The notes beneath the pieces are model-generated. The model did no database searches, was not told the DNA's origin, and saw only the letters and a program-made list of their open reading frames with translations. Positions 51,854 through 62,218 of a stretch of 64,000 nucleotides of DNA are shown piece after piece. A program made the position numbers and the translations under genes. How positions within the stretch are numbered: the first letter of the stretch is position 1; the number at the start of each line of letters is the position of its first letter. Source of the DNA: Nocardia iowensis (GTDB lineage Bacteria > Actinomycetota > Actinomycetes > Mycobacteriales > Mycobacteriaceae); assembly GCF_019222765.1 (NCBI RefSeq), contig NZ_CP078145.1:744001-808000 (forward strand), written 5' to 3'.

Positions 51854-54316
51854 TCACCGTGTCGCCCGATTGGACGGATCGAGCGCGGCCGCCTGCGAGA
51901 TACGGGCACCGATGGCGCGCAGCCGATTCGCGAATTCCACTCTGCGCTCGGTCAGTTCCGCCCTGCGCTTGGCCGAATCGTGGGACACCGGTTCGAGCAG
52001 GCCGTAGTTGTCGGCGAGTTTCAGTGCACTGGTGAACAATTCGGTGGAAACCGATTCCGGACTGTGCAGCCGCTGCTGCAACATCATCTGCTTGCCGACC
52101 GAAACGCATTCGGCGATGAACTGTTTGCGGTCGAGTTCGGCCGCCGGGTCGCGGTCGGCCAGCCGTTCGGCGACCACCAGTTGTGCGTCGAAGAACGAAC
52201 GGAGCACGCGGTGCGCCATCATGAATCCGGAGTCGGTGAGCTTGGCCATCACCTCCGAACCCAGGGTGTTGTCCCGGGTGTGGCTGCGCCACTGCGGATC
52301 CAGCAGCAGCATCTCGGCGGTTATCTGCTCGGCGAACTCGGCCCGCTCGGGGAAGAAGAACTCGAACTTCAGCAGGTCACGCAGCCGGAATGCCTCGTCC
52401 CAGCCGGTGCTCAGCTGGTCCGCGCCGTCGCTGTCGAGTGCGGCCAGGATGGACAGTTCGAGGATGGCGCGGTTGACGAACCAGTGCACCGCGCTGTTGC
52501 GGTAGAACGCGGCCTCCAGGTGCGCGCCCGCCTCGATCGAGTACACCGGCTCCAGCCCGCCGCGATACACCGTCACCACCTTGGCCAGCGAGAGTTGTTC
52601 CAGCACAACGGCAAGCCCCTGGTCGTCGCACAGCGCGGCGAGCTCACCGTGCGGCAGATCGCGCTTCTCGATATAGCCGAGCACCGGCGCGAGCACGGTA
52701 CGCACCTCGCCCAGCGTCAGGGCGCGCTCGTGCACGCCGAGCAGCGCGAGGGTGACCAACGCGTTGACCGTGACCGGAGTGACTGTGTTGATGCCGACCG
52801 CGATCTCGAACGCCAACCGCTGCACGGCCTTACGCTCCAACTCGGCGATCTCGGGCGCCTCGGTCTCGCCCTGCCCGGTCTCGGTACGTCCGGGCGGCGC
52901 GGGTTCGGTGCGGTGCAGCGGGATGGTCAGCGGCGGCGTGGTGAGCGGATCGCCGTGCGCCGCGAGCCGATCGCGCGCCGAAAGCGGTGCGCCGAACCGC
53001 ACATACACATGCCCGGCCGAATGCTGCTGGCTCCGGATGTAGCGCGCCAGCCAGGTGAGTCCCTCCGGCTTCTTCTTGCCGCCGACCTGTTCGGTGGCGA
53101 TGGCGCCGAGTTCGTTCAGCCGCTCGTAGGTGATCGACACCGGTACCAGCATGACGTCCTCGACTCGATCCGCACGGACCGCTGCCGCAAGGTAATTCAG
53201 CAGTCCGTAGCGGGGCGGGCGCAGCTTGCCGGTGCGGGTGCGGCCACCCTCGAAATACCATTCCAGGTTGAATCGCTTGGCGAGCAGGTAGGCGAAGTAC
53301 TCCTCGACCACCGCCTTGTACACCTCGTCGTCGCCGAAACTGCGCCGGATGAACACGGTTCCGGTGCGCCGGGCGATCGGTCCCATCGGCCAGAAGCCGA
53401 GATTGGCGCCGCCGATCACGTGGTTCGGCGGAAAGTCATTGCGGGCCAGCACGTCACCGAGCACGAACGCGTCGACGTAGGAACGATGCGAGGGCAGGAA
53501 CACCAGCGGGTAGCGGCGATTGAGGTCACGCAGCGCGGCCAGCCCCGAATCGTCGGAGTCCACTTTCCAGGTCGAGGCGTGCACCGGCCGCATCGCCTGG
53601 GTGAACAGATCGGAGACCAATCTGCTTTGCGCGGCGACGAGTTCGTTCAACGCCTTCTCCGCGCGGCGATACACCTCGTGCGGGCTCGCCCCGATCTGGT
53701 CGGCGATGAGCTCGAGCCTGCGCACGAAGTCGGGGGAGTCGAGGATCTCCTCGGCGACCAGTCGCGGAACCTTGTAGCGGTCGCCGATGATGGTGCGTTC
53801 GGCCCGCTCCAGCGCCACCACCGCGGCGCGCACGATGGCGCGGGCGAACGGCTCGGCGGTGCCCTTGCGGACCAGCGCGGCCGCTTCCGGGTGGTTCGTG
53901 CGCAACTCGCTGAGCAGCGCGGGCTGCCCGGTCAGTACCACGTGCCGGTTGGGTTGGCCGACCAGCTTGCGCTGCGCCAGCCGGTTCGGCTTGCGCGGGT
54001 TGGTGAGTAGGGCCAAATCCGCGAAGGTGATCCGGCGAACGCCGTCACGTTCGGGCGGCAGCCAGAGCACCCGCACCGGTACCACGAGTGGGTCGTCGTG
54101 CCTGCCGACCAGTCGGGCAGCGACGGCGCCCGCGTCCAGATCCAACTGGGTGATGGGGGCGTCGGTGCCGAATTCCTTGGCGATTCCGCCCTCGGTCAAC
54201 CAGTTTCCGATGAGTTCGCGCTCCACCCCGGACACCGCGTCGACCAGCGCCACCACCGATCCCGGTGCAGACGCTCGCTGGATATCCGCGGGCAATCCGC
54301 CACGGTGCTCGATCAT
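51854..54316 (-). CDS. plsB: Glycerol-3-phosphate 1-O-acyltransferase (PlsB)
   Basis: PlsB makes 1-acyl-glycerol-3-phosphate, the first step of phospholipid and triacylglycerol synthesis, at the membrane. The 820-aa product is of the long PlsB type, near M. tuberculosis PlsB2 (Rv2482c) in length and neighbour. The acyltransferase core has FLPSHRSYVDAFVLGD (HxxxxD), IGGANLGFWPMGPIARRTGTVFIRRSFGDDEVY and YFEGGRTRTGKLRPPRYGLL. ATG at 54316 is used. The PlsC-like HAD fusion follows on the same strand. Confidence 0.95.
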   Translation of the reverse strand: MIEHRGGLPADIQRASAPGSVVALVDAVSGVERELIGNWLTEGGIAKEFGTDAPITQLDLDAGAVAARLVGRHDDPLVVPVRVLWLPPERDGVRRITFADLALLTNPRKPNRLAQRKLVGQPNRHVVLTGQPALLSELRTNHPEAAALVRKGTAEPFARAIVRAAVVALERAERTIIGDRYKVPRLVAEEILDSPDFVRRLELIADQIGASPHEVYRRAEKALNELVAAQSRLVSDLFTQAMRPVHASTWKVDSDDSGLAALRDLNRRYPLVFLPSHRSYVDAFVLGDVLARNDFPPNHVIGGANLGFWPMGPIARRTGTVFIRRSFGDDEVYKAVVEEYFAYLLAKRFNLEWYFEGGRTRTGKLRPPRYGLLNYLAAAVRADRVEDVMLVPVSITYERLNELGAIATEQVGGKKKPEGLTWLARYIRSQQHSAGHVYVRFGAPLSARDRLAAHGDPLTTPPLTIPLHRTEPAPPGRTETGQGETEAPEIAELERKAVQRLAFEIAVGINTVTPVTVNALVTLALLGVHERALTLGEVRTVLAPVLGYIEKRDLPHGELAALCDDQGLAVVLEQLSLAKVVTVYRGGLEPVYSIEAGAHLEAAFYRNSAVHWFVNRAILELSILAALDSDGADQLSTGWDEAFRLRDLLKFEFFFPERAEFAEQITAEMLLLDPQWRSHTRDNTLGSEVMAKLTDSGFMMAHRVLRSFFDAQLVVAERLADRDPAAELDRKQFIAECVSVGKQMMLQQRLHSPESVSTELFTSALKLADNYGLLEPVSHDSAKRRAELTERRVEFANRLRAIGARISQAAALDPSNRATR

Positions 54317-54610
54317 GACTTAGTCCCTCCGCCTGACGATCCTGTTCCGCCTCTCCGGGTATTCAAGCCAGACTCGGGTGCCGTCACGGGTTGCGTTGGC
54401 GACCTGCGGTTAGGAGTGGGTCGGGTTAGCCCGTGCCCGTTGAGTTACCCATGTTCTCGCGTAATCAGCAGTTGCGTTAGACAGGATCGGTTGTTGCCTG
54501 ATCATAAGGCGTTGCGGCGGACAGGATCATCAGTTGTCGGGATCAAGCGGGCGGCGCGTGGCACCAGGTCAATCCCGCGTTCCACCGCGTGCGCGAATTA
54601 CGCTGCGCAG
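54317..54610. other. Divergent promoter region plsB / DUF2127
   Basis: The 294-bp stretch has no trusted gene. GACAGGATC occurs twice (near 54480 and 54519), 39 bp apart. It presumably holds the promoters of both divergent genes. Confidence 0.35.
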
Positions 54611-55375
54611 ATGGATTGGGCCTTACGCGCGTGCGGCTGGCACGGTCACTACACCTACGCACCGGATGAGCCGGACCTGGCCGACCGGTTGCGGGTGGAC
54701 ACCGTGGCGGGGGTGGCGTGGCGGTGCCTGCGTTGCGGGACCTTCGTGCCTGGTGAGCCGGTCGGGTCCGGTCCGGCCGATCACGCGCCCGAGGTGCCGC
54801 GCGGGCGGCTGCTGCGGGATCGCTGGCTGATGCGCGCGCTGGCGATCGAGCGGCTGCTGCGCGGTCTGCTGCTGGTGGTCGCCGCGGTGGGGGTGGTGAA
54901 GTTCCGTTCGTCGCGGGAGACCATGCGGGCCGCCTTCGATCAGGATCTGCCACTGCTGCGCCCGTTCGCCGACCAGATCGGCTGGGATATCGACCGGTCC
55001 AAGATCGTGCATCTGATCGATGAGGCGTTCTCACTGTCGAACACGACCTTGCTGTGGGTGGCCATCGGCATCTTCGTTTACGCGCTTTTGCAGGGGATCG
55101 AGGCGCTCGGCCTGTGGTTGGTGAAGCGGTGGGGCGAGTATTTCGCGGTGGTGGCGACGAGTCTGTTTCTGCCGCTGGAGATTTACGAGTTGACCGAGAA
55201 GGTGACCGCGTTGCGGATCGGCGCGCTGGTGGTGAATGTTGCCGCGGTGGTCTGGCTGCTCTATTCGAAGCGGCTGTTCGGCCTGCGCGGTGGCGCCGCC
55301 GCCTATCACGCGGAACATAGTGCGGAGAGTTTGCTGAGCGTCGAACGGTCGGCACTGGCTGTCCCGGCTACCTGA
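54611..55375 (+). CDS. DUF2127 membrane protein
   Basis: The 254-aa product has a soluble head with a Trp-Cys-rich region (ALRACGWHGHYTY, VAWRCLRCGTFVPGEPVG, a CxxC) and four membrane helices after about residue 80, the DUF2127 layout: LLRGLLLVVAAVGVVKF, LWVAIGIFVYALLQGIEALGLWLVKRWGEYFAVVATSLFLPLEIYEL. Function of the family is unknown. The CxxC next to W suggests a metal or redox site in the cytoplasmic head. The ATG lacks a strong ribosome binding site, so the start could be slightly different. Confidence 0.8.
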   Translation: MDWALRACGWHGHYTYAPDEPDLADRLRVDTVAGVAWRCLRCGTFVPGEPVGSGPADHAPEVPRGRLLRDRWLMRALAIERLLRGLLLVVAAVGVVKFRSSRETMRAAFDQDLPLLRPFADQIGWDIDRSKIVHLIDEAFSLSNTTLLWVAIGIFVYALLQGIEALGLWLVKRWGEYFAVVATSLFLPLEIYELTEKVTALRIGALVVNVAAVVWLLYSKRLFGLRGGAAAYHAEHSAESLLSVERSALAVPAT

Positions 55376-55420
55376 TCATGTGCGGCCTGGGCTGTGTCTG
55401 CACGCACAGTACCGCGCTAA

Positions 55421-55439
55421 TCAGGTAATGCTAACCTTA
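55421..55439 (+). promoter_or_regulatory. IdeR-box-like site before the salicylate synthase gene
   Basis: TCAGGTAATGCTAACCTTA matches the mycobacterial IdeR consensus TTAGGTTAGGCTAACCTAA at 15 of 19 positions and lies 37 bases before the gene. IdeR with Fe(II) would repress it. Confidence 0.75.
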
Positions 55440-55475
55440 CCTCCAAGTTGGGACAGCTAGAACTTTGGAGGATCG

Positions 55476-56792
55476 TTGTCGACCACGGACGAACGCTTGC
55501 GGGTGGAGTATGTGACCGATCCGGCGGCAGCGATGTCCCGGCTGGCGGGGGCGGACCGGTTCGGCGAGTACGTGATGTACGAGCGTCCGGGTGAGTGGGT
55601 GTTCGCGGCCGACCCGATCGGCGGGATCGAACTGGACGTCGAGGAACTGCGGGTCACCTGGGCGGGTCAGACCACAACGACCAAATGGGACGGCCGCCCG
55701 GCGGGCGTGGTCGACCGCGCACTCGCCGCGCTGCCGCTCGACGGCCGGAATGCCTACGGCTGGATCGGCTTCGAGTTCTGCGCCTGGGCGTTCGACGCGA
55801 CCGAGTACCTGGAACCGCGGACCACATTGGTGCAGTTGATGATTCCGCGGATCGAGGTGCGGGTCGGCGAATTCGGCATCCGGGTGTCCGGCGCCACCCC
55901 GGCGGAGACCGGCGACATCCACGACCTCATCGCCGAATCGCAGGAAACCGAACTGCCGCAGCCATATCCGGCGGATGTCCGGCTCGACCCGACCGGCTAT
56001 CAGGACCGGGTGGCCGAGGCCGTCGGCGAGATCCAGGCGGGCCGCTACCAGAAAGTCATCCTGTCCAGGAAGGTCGACCTGCCGTTCGTGGTCGATGTGC
56101 CCGCGACCTATCGGCTCGGGCGCGCGCACAACACCCCGGCGCGGTCGTTCCTGCTGCGGCTCGGCGGGCTCGAGGCGGCGGGCTTCAGCCCGGAGCTGGT
56201 CGCGGCCGTCGACGCCGATCGGGTGGTGACCACCGAACCGCTCGCGGGCACGCGTGCCTTCGGCCGTGGTGCGGCGGTCGACATGGCGGCGCGGGAAGAT
56301 CTGATCAGCGACCCCAAAGAGATCGTGGAGCACGCGATTTCGGTCCGGACGTCGTTCGCGGAGATCAGCTCGGTGGCCGATCCCGGCACATCGGTGGTCT
56401 CGGACTTCATGGCGGTGCGCGAACGCGGCAGCGTGCAGCATCTGGCCTCCACCGTGCAGGGCAAGCTGGCCGCCGATCGATCCAGCTGGGACGCGGTCGA
56501 GGTGCTGTTCCCCTCGGTCACCGCGTCCGGGATCCCCAAGCGCGAAGGCGTCGACTCGGTATTCCGCCTCGACCATGACCCGCGCGGGCTGTATTCCGGT
56601 GCGGTGGTGACCGTTTCGCCTACCGGTGCGCTGGAGGCGACGCTGGTGCTGCGCGCGGTCTACCAGACGACCGAGGGTGCCTGGCTGCGTGCAGGCGCGG
56701 GCATCGTCGGGCAGTCCCGGCCGGAGCGGGAATTCGAAGAGACCTGCGAAAAGCTCGGTTGCATCGCGCCTTACGTGGTGCGGGCGCAGTAA
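55476..56792 (+). CDS. mbtI: Salicylate synthase (MbtI/Irp9-like; NbtS-type)
   Basis: Converts chorismate through isochorismate to salicylate and pyruvate, the starter of mycobactin/nocobactin-type siderophores. The 438-aa product is a chorismate-utilising enzyme with GYQDRVAEAVGEIQAGRYQKVILSRKVDLPF, LLRLGGLEAAGFSPELVAAV, TTEPLAGTRAFGRG and, near the end, FRLDHDPRGLYSGAVVTV with ALVLRAVYQT. The TTG start has GGAGG 4 bases upstream. A strong IdeR-like site precedes it. It ends at a terminator shared with the convergent ligase gene. A plain isochorismate synthase is the main alternative. Confidence 0.9.
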   Translation: MSTTDERLRVEYVTDPAAAMSRLAGADRFGEYVMYERPGEWVFAADPIGGIELDVEELRVTWAGQTTTTKWDGRPAGVVDRALAALPLDGRNAYGWIGFEFCAWAFDATEYLEPRTTLVQLMIPRIEVRVGEFGIRVSGATPAETGDIHDLIAESQETELPQPYPADVRLDPTGYQDRVAEAVGEIQAGRYQKVILSRKVDLPFVVDVPATYRLGRAHNTPARSFLLRLGGLEAAGFSPELVAAVDADRVVTTEPLAGTRAFGRGAAVDMAAREDLISDPKEIVEHAISVRTSFAEISSVADPGTSVVSDFMAVRERGSVQHLASTVQGKLAADRSSWDAVEVLFPSVTASGIPKREGVDSVFRLDHDPRGLYSGAVVTVSPTGALEATLVLRAVYQTTEGAWLRAGAGIVGQSRPEREFEETCEKLGCIAPYVVRAQ

Positions 56793-56803
56793 CGACCTGA
56801 TCG

Positions 56804-56847
56804 ATGCCGACGGGCGGCGCATCGAAAGATGCGCCGCCCGTCGGCAT
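56804..56847. terminator. Bidirectional terminator, salicylate synthase / ligase
   Basis: TGCCGACGGGCGGCGCAT pairs exactly with its complement (18 bp plus an A-T closure) around a CGAAAG loop, directly abutting the ligase stop. Confidence 0.88.
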
Positions 56848-58485
56848 TCAGGCGCTCTCAACGGCCCGCAGGGCCTTCTTGTCGATCTTTCCGACGGCGG
56901 TGATCGGGAGTTCGGTGGCCTGGCGCAACACGTCGGGGAGCTTGTAGGTGGCCAGGCCGCGCGTTGTCAGGAAGGTCTTGATCTCAGCCAGGGTCGGCAT
57001 CGCATCGTCGACAACCAGGACGGCGCAGACCTTTTCGCCGAGCGCGGCGTCGGGCAGTCCGACGGCGGCGGCGTGCCGGACGGCCGGATGGGCGAGCAGA
57101 TGTTCCTCGAGCTCGTCACAGGATATGTTCTCGCCGCCGCGGTTGATGACGTCCTTGATCCGGCCGGAGACCACGAGATGTCCGCTCGGCAGCCTGCGCA
57201 CCAGATCGCCGCTGCGGTAGTAGCCGTCGGGAGTGAAGGCGCGAGCGTTGTGCTCGGGCGCGCGGTAGTAGCCGCGAATGGTGTACGGGCCCTTGGTGAG
57301 CAGTTCGCCCTCGTCGCCCGGGGCGACATCGTTGCCGTCCGCGTCCACCACCCGGATCTCGTCAGCGGGGGACAGTGCTCGCCCCTGTGTGGTGTGCAGC
57401 AGTTCGGCCGCATCGTCGAGCCGGGTGTAATTGAGCAGTCCCTCGGCCATGCCGAACACCTGCTGGAGGGTGGCACCGAGTGCGGGAGTGACCTCGCGGG
57501 CGTTCACCTCGGCCAGCCGAGCGCCGCCGACTTGGAGCAGCCGTAGCGAGCTCAGGTCGGCTTCCTCCCATTCGGTTGCCGCACACCACAGCTGGGCCAG
57601 CGGCGGGACCACGGCGGTGACGGTGACCTGGTGCCGTTCGATGACGGCGAAGGCGCTCTCCGGGCTCGGATCGGTGACGAAGGTGATCGCGCCACCGACG
57701 CTCACGGTGCCGAGGATGCCGGGGCAGGCCAGCGGGAAGTTGTGCGCCGCGGGCAGCGTCGCGAGGTAGACGTCGTCCTCGGTGAGTGCGCACACCTCGG
57801 CGCTCGCGGTGGCGTTGTACAGGTAGTCGTCGTGCGTGCGGGCGATCAGCTTCGGTAGTCCCGTCGTGCCGCCGGAGACCAGCATCAGCGCGATATCGCT
57901 CGGGTCGATCGCCGGGAGCGAACCACCTTCGCGCGGTACCGAATTCAGTTCGATGTCGGATCCGGCCTCGCCGAGGATCAGCACATGGCGCAGCGACGGC
58001 ACCGCTGTCCGCACCGTGGCGGCCAGCTCGCGGTAGTCGAAATCACCGAGCCGGTCGACGGCGATGTAGGCGACGGCGCCGGAAAGCGCGGCCAGATGCT
58101 CGATTTCGGCCCGCCGGTGCGCGGGCAGCGTCAGCACCGGAATGATTCCGGCCCGCAGCAGCCCGAACAGCACGGTCAGGAATTCCGGCACATTCGGCAG
58201 CTGCACCACCACCCGGTCACCGGGCGCGATCCCGAGCGCGAGCAGCCCGTGCGCCATCCGATCGGCGGCCGCGTCCAGCCACGCATAGCTGCGTGCGCCG
58301 TCGGCATCGAGCAGCGCGGGCCGGTGCGGATGCCGCCGGGCGGTTTCGCGCAGCAGGTCGTCCAGCGGTCGGCCGGTCCAATAGCCGGCGGCTCGGTAGG
58401 CGTCGGCGGCTTCGGCGGGGAAGGGCACGTAGCCGTCACGATGCGTGGACGACGTGGTGGGTATCGAAGTCACGGTCTGCCTCAC
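56848..58485 (-). CDS. mbtA: Salicyl-AMP ligase (MbtA-like)
   Basis: Activates salicylate (or 2,3-dihydroxybenzoate) with ATP and loads the aryl carrier domain. The 545-aa product has the family start GYVPFPAEAADAYRAAGYWTGRPLDDLL, P-loop LMLVSGGTTGLPKLIART, PAAHNFPLACPG, QQVFGMAEGLLNYTRLDD, YRSGDLVR and DVINRGGENISCDELEE, as in DhbE/MbtA adenylating enzymes. PAAHNFPLACPG includes the Asn that contacts the 2-hydroxy group. GTG start at 58485. It is divergent from the NRPS with an IdeR-like site between. Confidence 0.93.
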   Translation of the reverse strand: MRQTVTSIPTTSSTHRDGYVPFPAEAADAYRAAGYWTGRPLDDLLRETARRHPHRPALLDADGARSYAWLDAAADRMAHGLLALGIAPGDRVVVQLPNVPEFLTVLFGLLRAGIIPVLTLPAHRRAEIEHLAALSGAVAYIAVDRLGDFDYRELAATVRTAVPSLRHVLILGEAGSDIELNSVPREGGSLPAIDPSDIALMLVSGGTTGLPKLIARTHDDYLYNATASAEVCALTEDDVYLATLPAAHNFPLACPGILGTVSVGGAITFVTDPSPESAFAVIERHQVTVTAVVPPLAQLWCAATEWEEADLSSLRLLQVGGARLAEVNAREVTPALGATLQQVFGMAEGLLNYTRLDDAAELLHTTQGRALSPADEIRVVDADGNDVAPGDEGELLTKGPYTIRGYYRAPEHNARAFTPDGYYRSGDLVRRLPSGHLVVSGRIKDVINRGGENISCDELEEHLLAHPAVRHAAAVGLPDAALGEKVCAVLVVDDAMPTLAEIKTFLTTRGLATYKLPDVLRQATELPITAVGKIDKKALRAVESA

Positions 58486-58512
58486 AGATAACTCGAGCCG
58501 AGCTTGTTGAAC

Positions 58513-58531
58513 ATAGGTAAGGCAACCCTAT
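58513..58531. promoter_or_regulatory. IdeR-box-like site between ligase and NRPS
   Basis: ATAGGTAAGGCAACCCTAT lies 28 bp from the ligase start and 75 bp from the NRPS start. It fits the IdeR consensus at 14 of 19 positions and is itself a near palindrome. It could repress both divergent genes under iron-replete conditions. Confidence 0.7.
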
Positions 58532-58605
58532 CTCAGTGCGATATGCTACGGCTGAGCAGTCTCGATCCGCCGGTCCCGGCGGCAACCAAGGAGTGACAGC
58601 ACCAG

Positions 58606-61600
58606 ATGGAGCCAGCACAGCGACCGGGGGACGGGGCAGATCGCAAGGAACGCACAGCGGGTGGGCCGATGATCGCGCGCGCCGCCATTCGCGCCGCGAT
58701 CGCCGAGCACCTCGGCGTCGCCGTCGACACGATCGATGACGACGCGGACCTCATCCAGCTGGGTTTGGACTCCATCCGCACGATGAAGCTGGCCGGTGGC
58801 TGGCGCAAGCAGGGCGCCCAGGTGAATTTCGCCCAGCTCGCGGCCGCTCCGACGGTCGCCGAGTGGGCGCGCCTGCTCGGTGCCGCCGACGGCTCGGCGA
58901 ACGGCAGCGCCGCCGACGGCTCGGCGAACGGCAGCGCCGCCGACGGCTCCGCGAACGGCAGCGCCGCCGAAATATCGGACGTGCCCGCCACAGCCGAGGA
59001 CGAATCCGCACCCTTCCCGCTGGCCACCATGCAGCACGCCTATTGGATCGGCCGCTCCGACGAGCAAGATCTCGGCGGTGTCGCCGCCCATCTCTACGTC
59101 GAATTCGACGGCGCCGCTGTCGATCCCGTGCGGTTGGCGAGTGCAGTCGACGACCTGGTCGCCGCACACCCGATGCTGCGCACCAGGTTCCTGCCGGACG
59201 GCACCCAGCAGACCATGCCCGCGCCCGGTCGTCCCGTCTTCTCGGTGGTCGATCTGCGCGGGCAGGCCGCCGACGCGGCCGAGGCGGAACTGGCCCGCCT
59301 GCGCGACACCAAGACGCATCAGCGGTTGGCCGTCGAGGACGGCCAGGTCCTGGACGTGACGCTCACCCTGCTCGCCGACGATCGAACCCGGCTGCACCTC
59401 GATGTGGACATGCTGGCCGGTGACGCGATGAGCTATCGCGTGCTGATCGCCGACTTGGCCGACCTCTACCACGGTGCGTCGCTGCCGCCGCAGGGCTACA
59501 GCTATCGGCGCTACCGCACCGAACGCCCGGTGGACACCGCGGCGTGGGAGGCCGACCGGCAGTGGTGGCAGCAGCGACTGCCCGAACTGCCCGGAGCGCC
59601 GGAGCTGCCGACGATTCCGGTCAGCGAGCGCACCGACCCGCACCGAACCGTCCGATACGACCATTGGCTCGCACCGGAGGCGAAGCAGCGCCTGCTCGCC
59701 GCGGCCCATGCGCGCGGGATCACCCCGGCGATGGCGCTGGCCGCGGTGTTCGCCGAGACCATCGGCGGTTGGTCAGCACAGAGCCGGTTCCTGCTGAATG
59801 TGCCGCTGTTCCATCGGGAACCGGTGCACCCCGACGTGGACCGGGTGATCGGCGACTTCACCTCATCGATCATGCTCGAGGTCGATGTCAGCGCCGACGT
59901 GACGGTCGCGGAGCGGGCCAAGGCGTTACAGCGCGCCATGCACGAAAGTGGCGCGCACACCGCCTATTCCGGCTTGGAGGTGCTGCGGGATCTCGGGCGG
60001 CAGCGCGGCGAGCCGGTGCTCGCCCCGATTGTCTACACCAGCGCGCTCAACCTGGGCGAATTGTTCGCCACCTCGGTCACCGACACCTTCGGCGAGCCGG
60101 TCTGGATCATTTCGCAGGGTCCGCAGGTGCTGCTGGACGCGCAGGTCACCGAGGTTCGCGGCGGTCTGCTGCTCAACTGGGATGTCCGGGAATCGGCCTT
60201 CCCGGCGGGCATGATCGACGCGATGTTCGCCAGCTACACCGACGCGATCGGCAGGCTCGGTGCGGGCGAGGCCGGGTGGGGCGCCGAAGCCGCTGTGCGG
60301 CTGCCGGTTTCGCAGGCAGCGGTGCGGGCCGCGGTGAACGCCACGGACGGGCCGGTCAGCGGACGCGCTTTGCACGAAGGCTTTTTCGAGCACGCGGTAG
60401 CCACCCCCGATGCCATGGCGGTGCTGTGGCAGTTCGGCGGCGTCGACGGCGGCTGGACCTACCGTGAGCTGGCCGCTCAGGCACTCGCGGTGGCGGGTGC
60501 GTTGCGGGACAACGGAGTGCGCCAAGGGCAGGCGGTGGCGGTACAGCTGCCGAAGGGGCCCGACCAGATCTTGGCCGTGCTCGGTGTGCTGGCCGCCGGT
60601 GCCTGCTACGTCCCGATCGGCTTCGACCAACCGGTCGGGCGGCGGGCGGAGATTCTGCGCACCGGCGATGTGGTGGCGGCGCTCACCGTCGACGGTGCGG
60701 ACATGGGACGCCCCGAGATCACCTGCCTGCCGCTGTCCGCGGCGCGAAGTCATCCGAATCCGCTGCGGGAGCCCGTGCTTCCCGCTACCGATGCCATCGC
60801 CTACGTCCTGTTCACCTCCGGTTCCACCGGCACGCCGAAGGGTGTCGAGGTGCCGCACAGCGGCGCGATGAACACCATCGACGCGGTGAACATCTGGTTC
60901 GAGGTCGACGCGAGCGACCGGGTACTCGCGCTGTCCGCGCTGGAATTCGACGCCTCGGTCTACGACATGTTCGGCATGTTCTCGGTGGGCGGCGCCGTGG
61001 TTGCGCTGGATGCCGACCAGCGCGCCGAAGCGACGACATGGGTGGAACTGCTTCGCCAGCATCGGGTTTCGATCCTCAACTGTGTGCCGAGCATGCTAGA
61101 CATGATCCTGGAGGTCGGCGGCGACCGGCTGGGCGATTCGTTGCGCGCGGTGACCCTCGGCGGCGACTGGGTGGGCGCCGAGCTGGCGCGCAGGCTGGCC
61201 CGCCAGGTGCCGGGCTGCCGATTCGCCGGACTCGGCGGTGCGACCGAAACCTCCATCCACAACACCATTTGCGAGGTCACGGACCCGCCGGAGCACTGGG
61301 CGACCGTGCCGTTCGGCGTGCCATTGCGCAACGTGCGCTGCCGGGTGGTCAACGCGGCCGGTCGGGACTGCCCGGACTGGGTGCCCGGTGAATTCTGGGT
61401 CGGCGGTGCGAATGTCGCCGCCGGGTACCGCAACGACCAGGAACGGACCGCCGAACGTTTCGTCGTGCACAACGACATCCGCTGGTATCGGACCGGCGAC
61501 ATGGCGCGGTACTGGCCCGACGGCACCATCGAATTCCTCGGCCGCGCGGATCATCAGGTGCAGATCCGCGGCTACCGGGTGGAGCTCGGTGAAGTGGAGA

Positions 61601-62190
61601 GCGGATTGCGCACGGCCCCTGGAGTCCGGCACGCCGTCGCCGCGGTGGTCGGTGCGGAGGCCCCGAAACTGGTTGCCGCCGTCTCCGGTGCCACCGGCAC
61701 TGCCGAGGAGATCGTCGCGGCGATCTCGGATCTGTTGCCCAGCTACATGATTCCGACGCGCATCGAAATACTCGAGCGAATGCCGCTGACCGACAACGGC
61801 AAGCTGGACCGGCGCGCCGTACTGGCCCTGCTCGAACCGGCCGCCACCGAGGCGCTGGACGCGAACCCCAGCGGACCGCTCGAGGCCGCGTTGGTCGCCA
61901 TCGTCGCCGAAGTGCTCGGCATCGACCGCATCGGCGTGCACGACGACTTCTTCGCCGCGGGCGGCGATTCGGTGCTGGCGACCACGGCCATCGCCCGGGT
62001 GCGCGAATGGCTCGACGTGGACCACGCGCTGGTCGCGGATCTCCTGATCGGCCGCACCGTCGCCGACCTCGCGCAGCGGCTGGTGGCCAGGGAAACCGAA
62101 CTCGGCACCCCCGACCGCCTGGCCGCCGTCGCCGAGCTCTACCTCGAGGTCGCCGCGATGAGTGATGACGAGGTGCTGGCCCAGATGTGA
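58606..62190 (+). CDS. mbtB: NRPS with ArCP-Cy-A-PCP domains (MbtB-like phenyloxazoline synthase)
   Basis: The 1194-aa product has an aryl carrier domain (about 25-95, LGLDSIRTM, Ser56); a linker of three 9-residue repeats (about 93-119); a cyclisation domain (about 130-560) with DMLAGDAMS, the DxxxxDxxS motif in place of the condensation HHxxxDG; an adenylation domain (about 590-1075) with [27 protein letters not shown] and NGKLDR; and a PCP (about 1095-1165, GGDSVLA). It would join salicylate to Ser/Thr and cyclise it to a phenyloxazoline, as MbtB does. No thioesterase domain is seen, and later siderophore genes are not in the window. Confidence 0.93.
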   Translation: MEPAQRPGDGADRKERTAGGPMIARAAIRAAIAEHLGVAVDTIDDDADLIQLGLDSIRTMKLAGGWRKQGAQVNFAQLAAAPTVAEWARLLGAADGSANGSAADGSANGSAADGSANGSAAEISDVPATAEDESAPFPLATMQHAYWIGRSDEQDLGGVAAHLYVEFDGAAVDPVRLASAVDDLVAAHPMLRTRFLPDGTQQTMPAPGRPVFSVVDLRGQAADAAEAELARLRDTKTHQRLAVEDGQVLDVTLTLLADDRTRLHLDVDMLAGDAMSYRVLIADLADLYHGASLPPQGYSYRRYRTERPVDTAAWEADRQWWQQRLPELPGAPELPTIPVSERTDPHRTVRYDHWLAPEAKQRLLAAAHARGITPAMALAAVFAETIGGWSAQSRFLLNVPLFHREPVHPDVDRVIGDFTSSIMLEVDVSADVTVAERAKALQRAMHESGAHTAYSGLEVLRDLGRQRGEPVLAPIVYTSALNLGELFATSVTDTFGEPVWIISQGPQVLLDAQVTEVRGGLLLNWDVRESAFPAGMIDAMFASYTDAIGRLGAGEAGWGAEAAVRLPVSQAAVRAAVNATDGPVSGRALHEGFFEHAVATPDAMAVLWQFGGVDGGWTYRELAAQALAVAGALRDNGVRQGQAVAVQLPKGPDQILAVLGVLAAGACYVPIGFDQPVGRRAEILRTGDVVAALTVDGADMGRPEITCLPLSAARSHPNPLREPVLPATDAIAYVLFTSGSTGTPKGVEVPHSGAMNTIDAVNIWFEVDASDRVLALSALEFDASVYDMFGMFSVGGAVVALDADQRAEATTWVELLRQHRVSILNCVPSMLDMILEVGGDRLGDSLRAVTLGGDWVGAELARRLARQVPGCRFAGLGGATETSIHNTICEVTDPPEHWATVPFGVPLRNVRCRVVNAAGRDCPDWVPGEFWVGGANVAAGYRNDQERTAERFVVHNDIRWYRTGDMARYWPDGTIEFLGRADHQVQIRGYRVELGEVESGLRTAPGVRHAVAAVVGAEAPKLVAAVSGATGTAEEIVAAISDLLPSYMIPTRIEILERMPLTDNGKLDRRAVLALLEPAATEALDANPSGPLEAALVAIVAEVLGIDRIGVHDDFFAAGGDSVLATTAIARVREWLDVDHALVADLLIGRTVADLAQRLVARETELGTPDRLAAVAELYLEVAAMSDDEVLAQM
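58882..58962. repeat. Three 27-bp tandem repeats in the NRPS linker
   Basis: Three copies of a 27-base unit (GCCGCCGACGGCTCGGCGAA plus 7 more) encode AADGSANGS three times, with a single silent difference in the third. It is a flexible linker between aryl carrier and cyclisation domains. Confidence 0.9.
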
Positions 62191-62218
62191 GCCGGTATTT
62201 CGGCTTAGACTCGCAGGT

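Noticed and set aside
51566..54010. An 814-codon plus-strand frame opposite plsB
   Set aside because: Antisense shadow of PlsB and of the PlsC-like fusion gene, with no recognisable domain.
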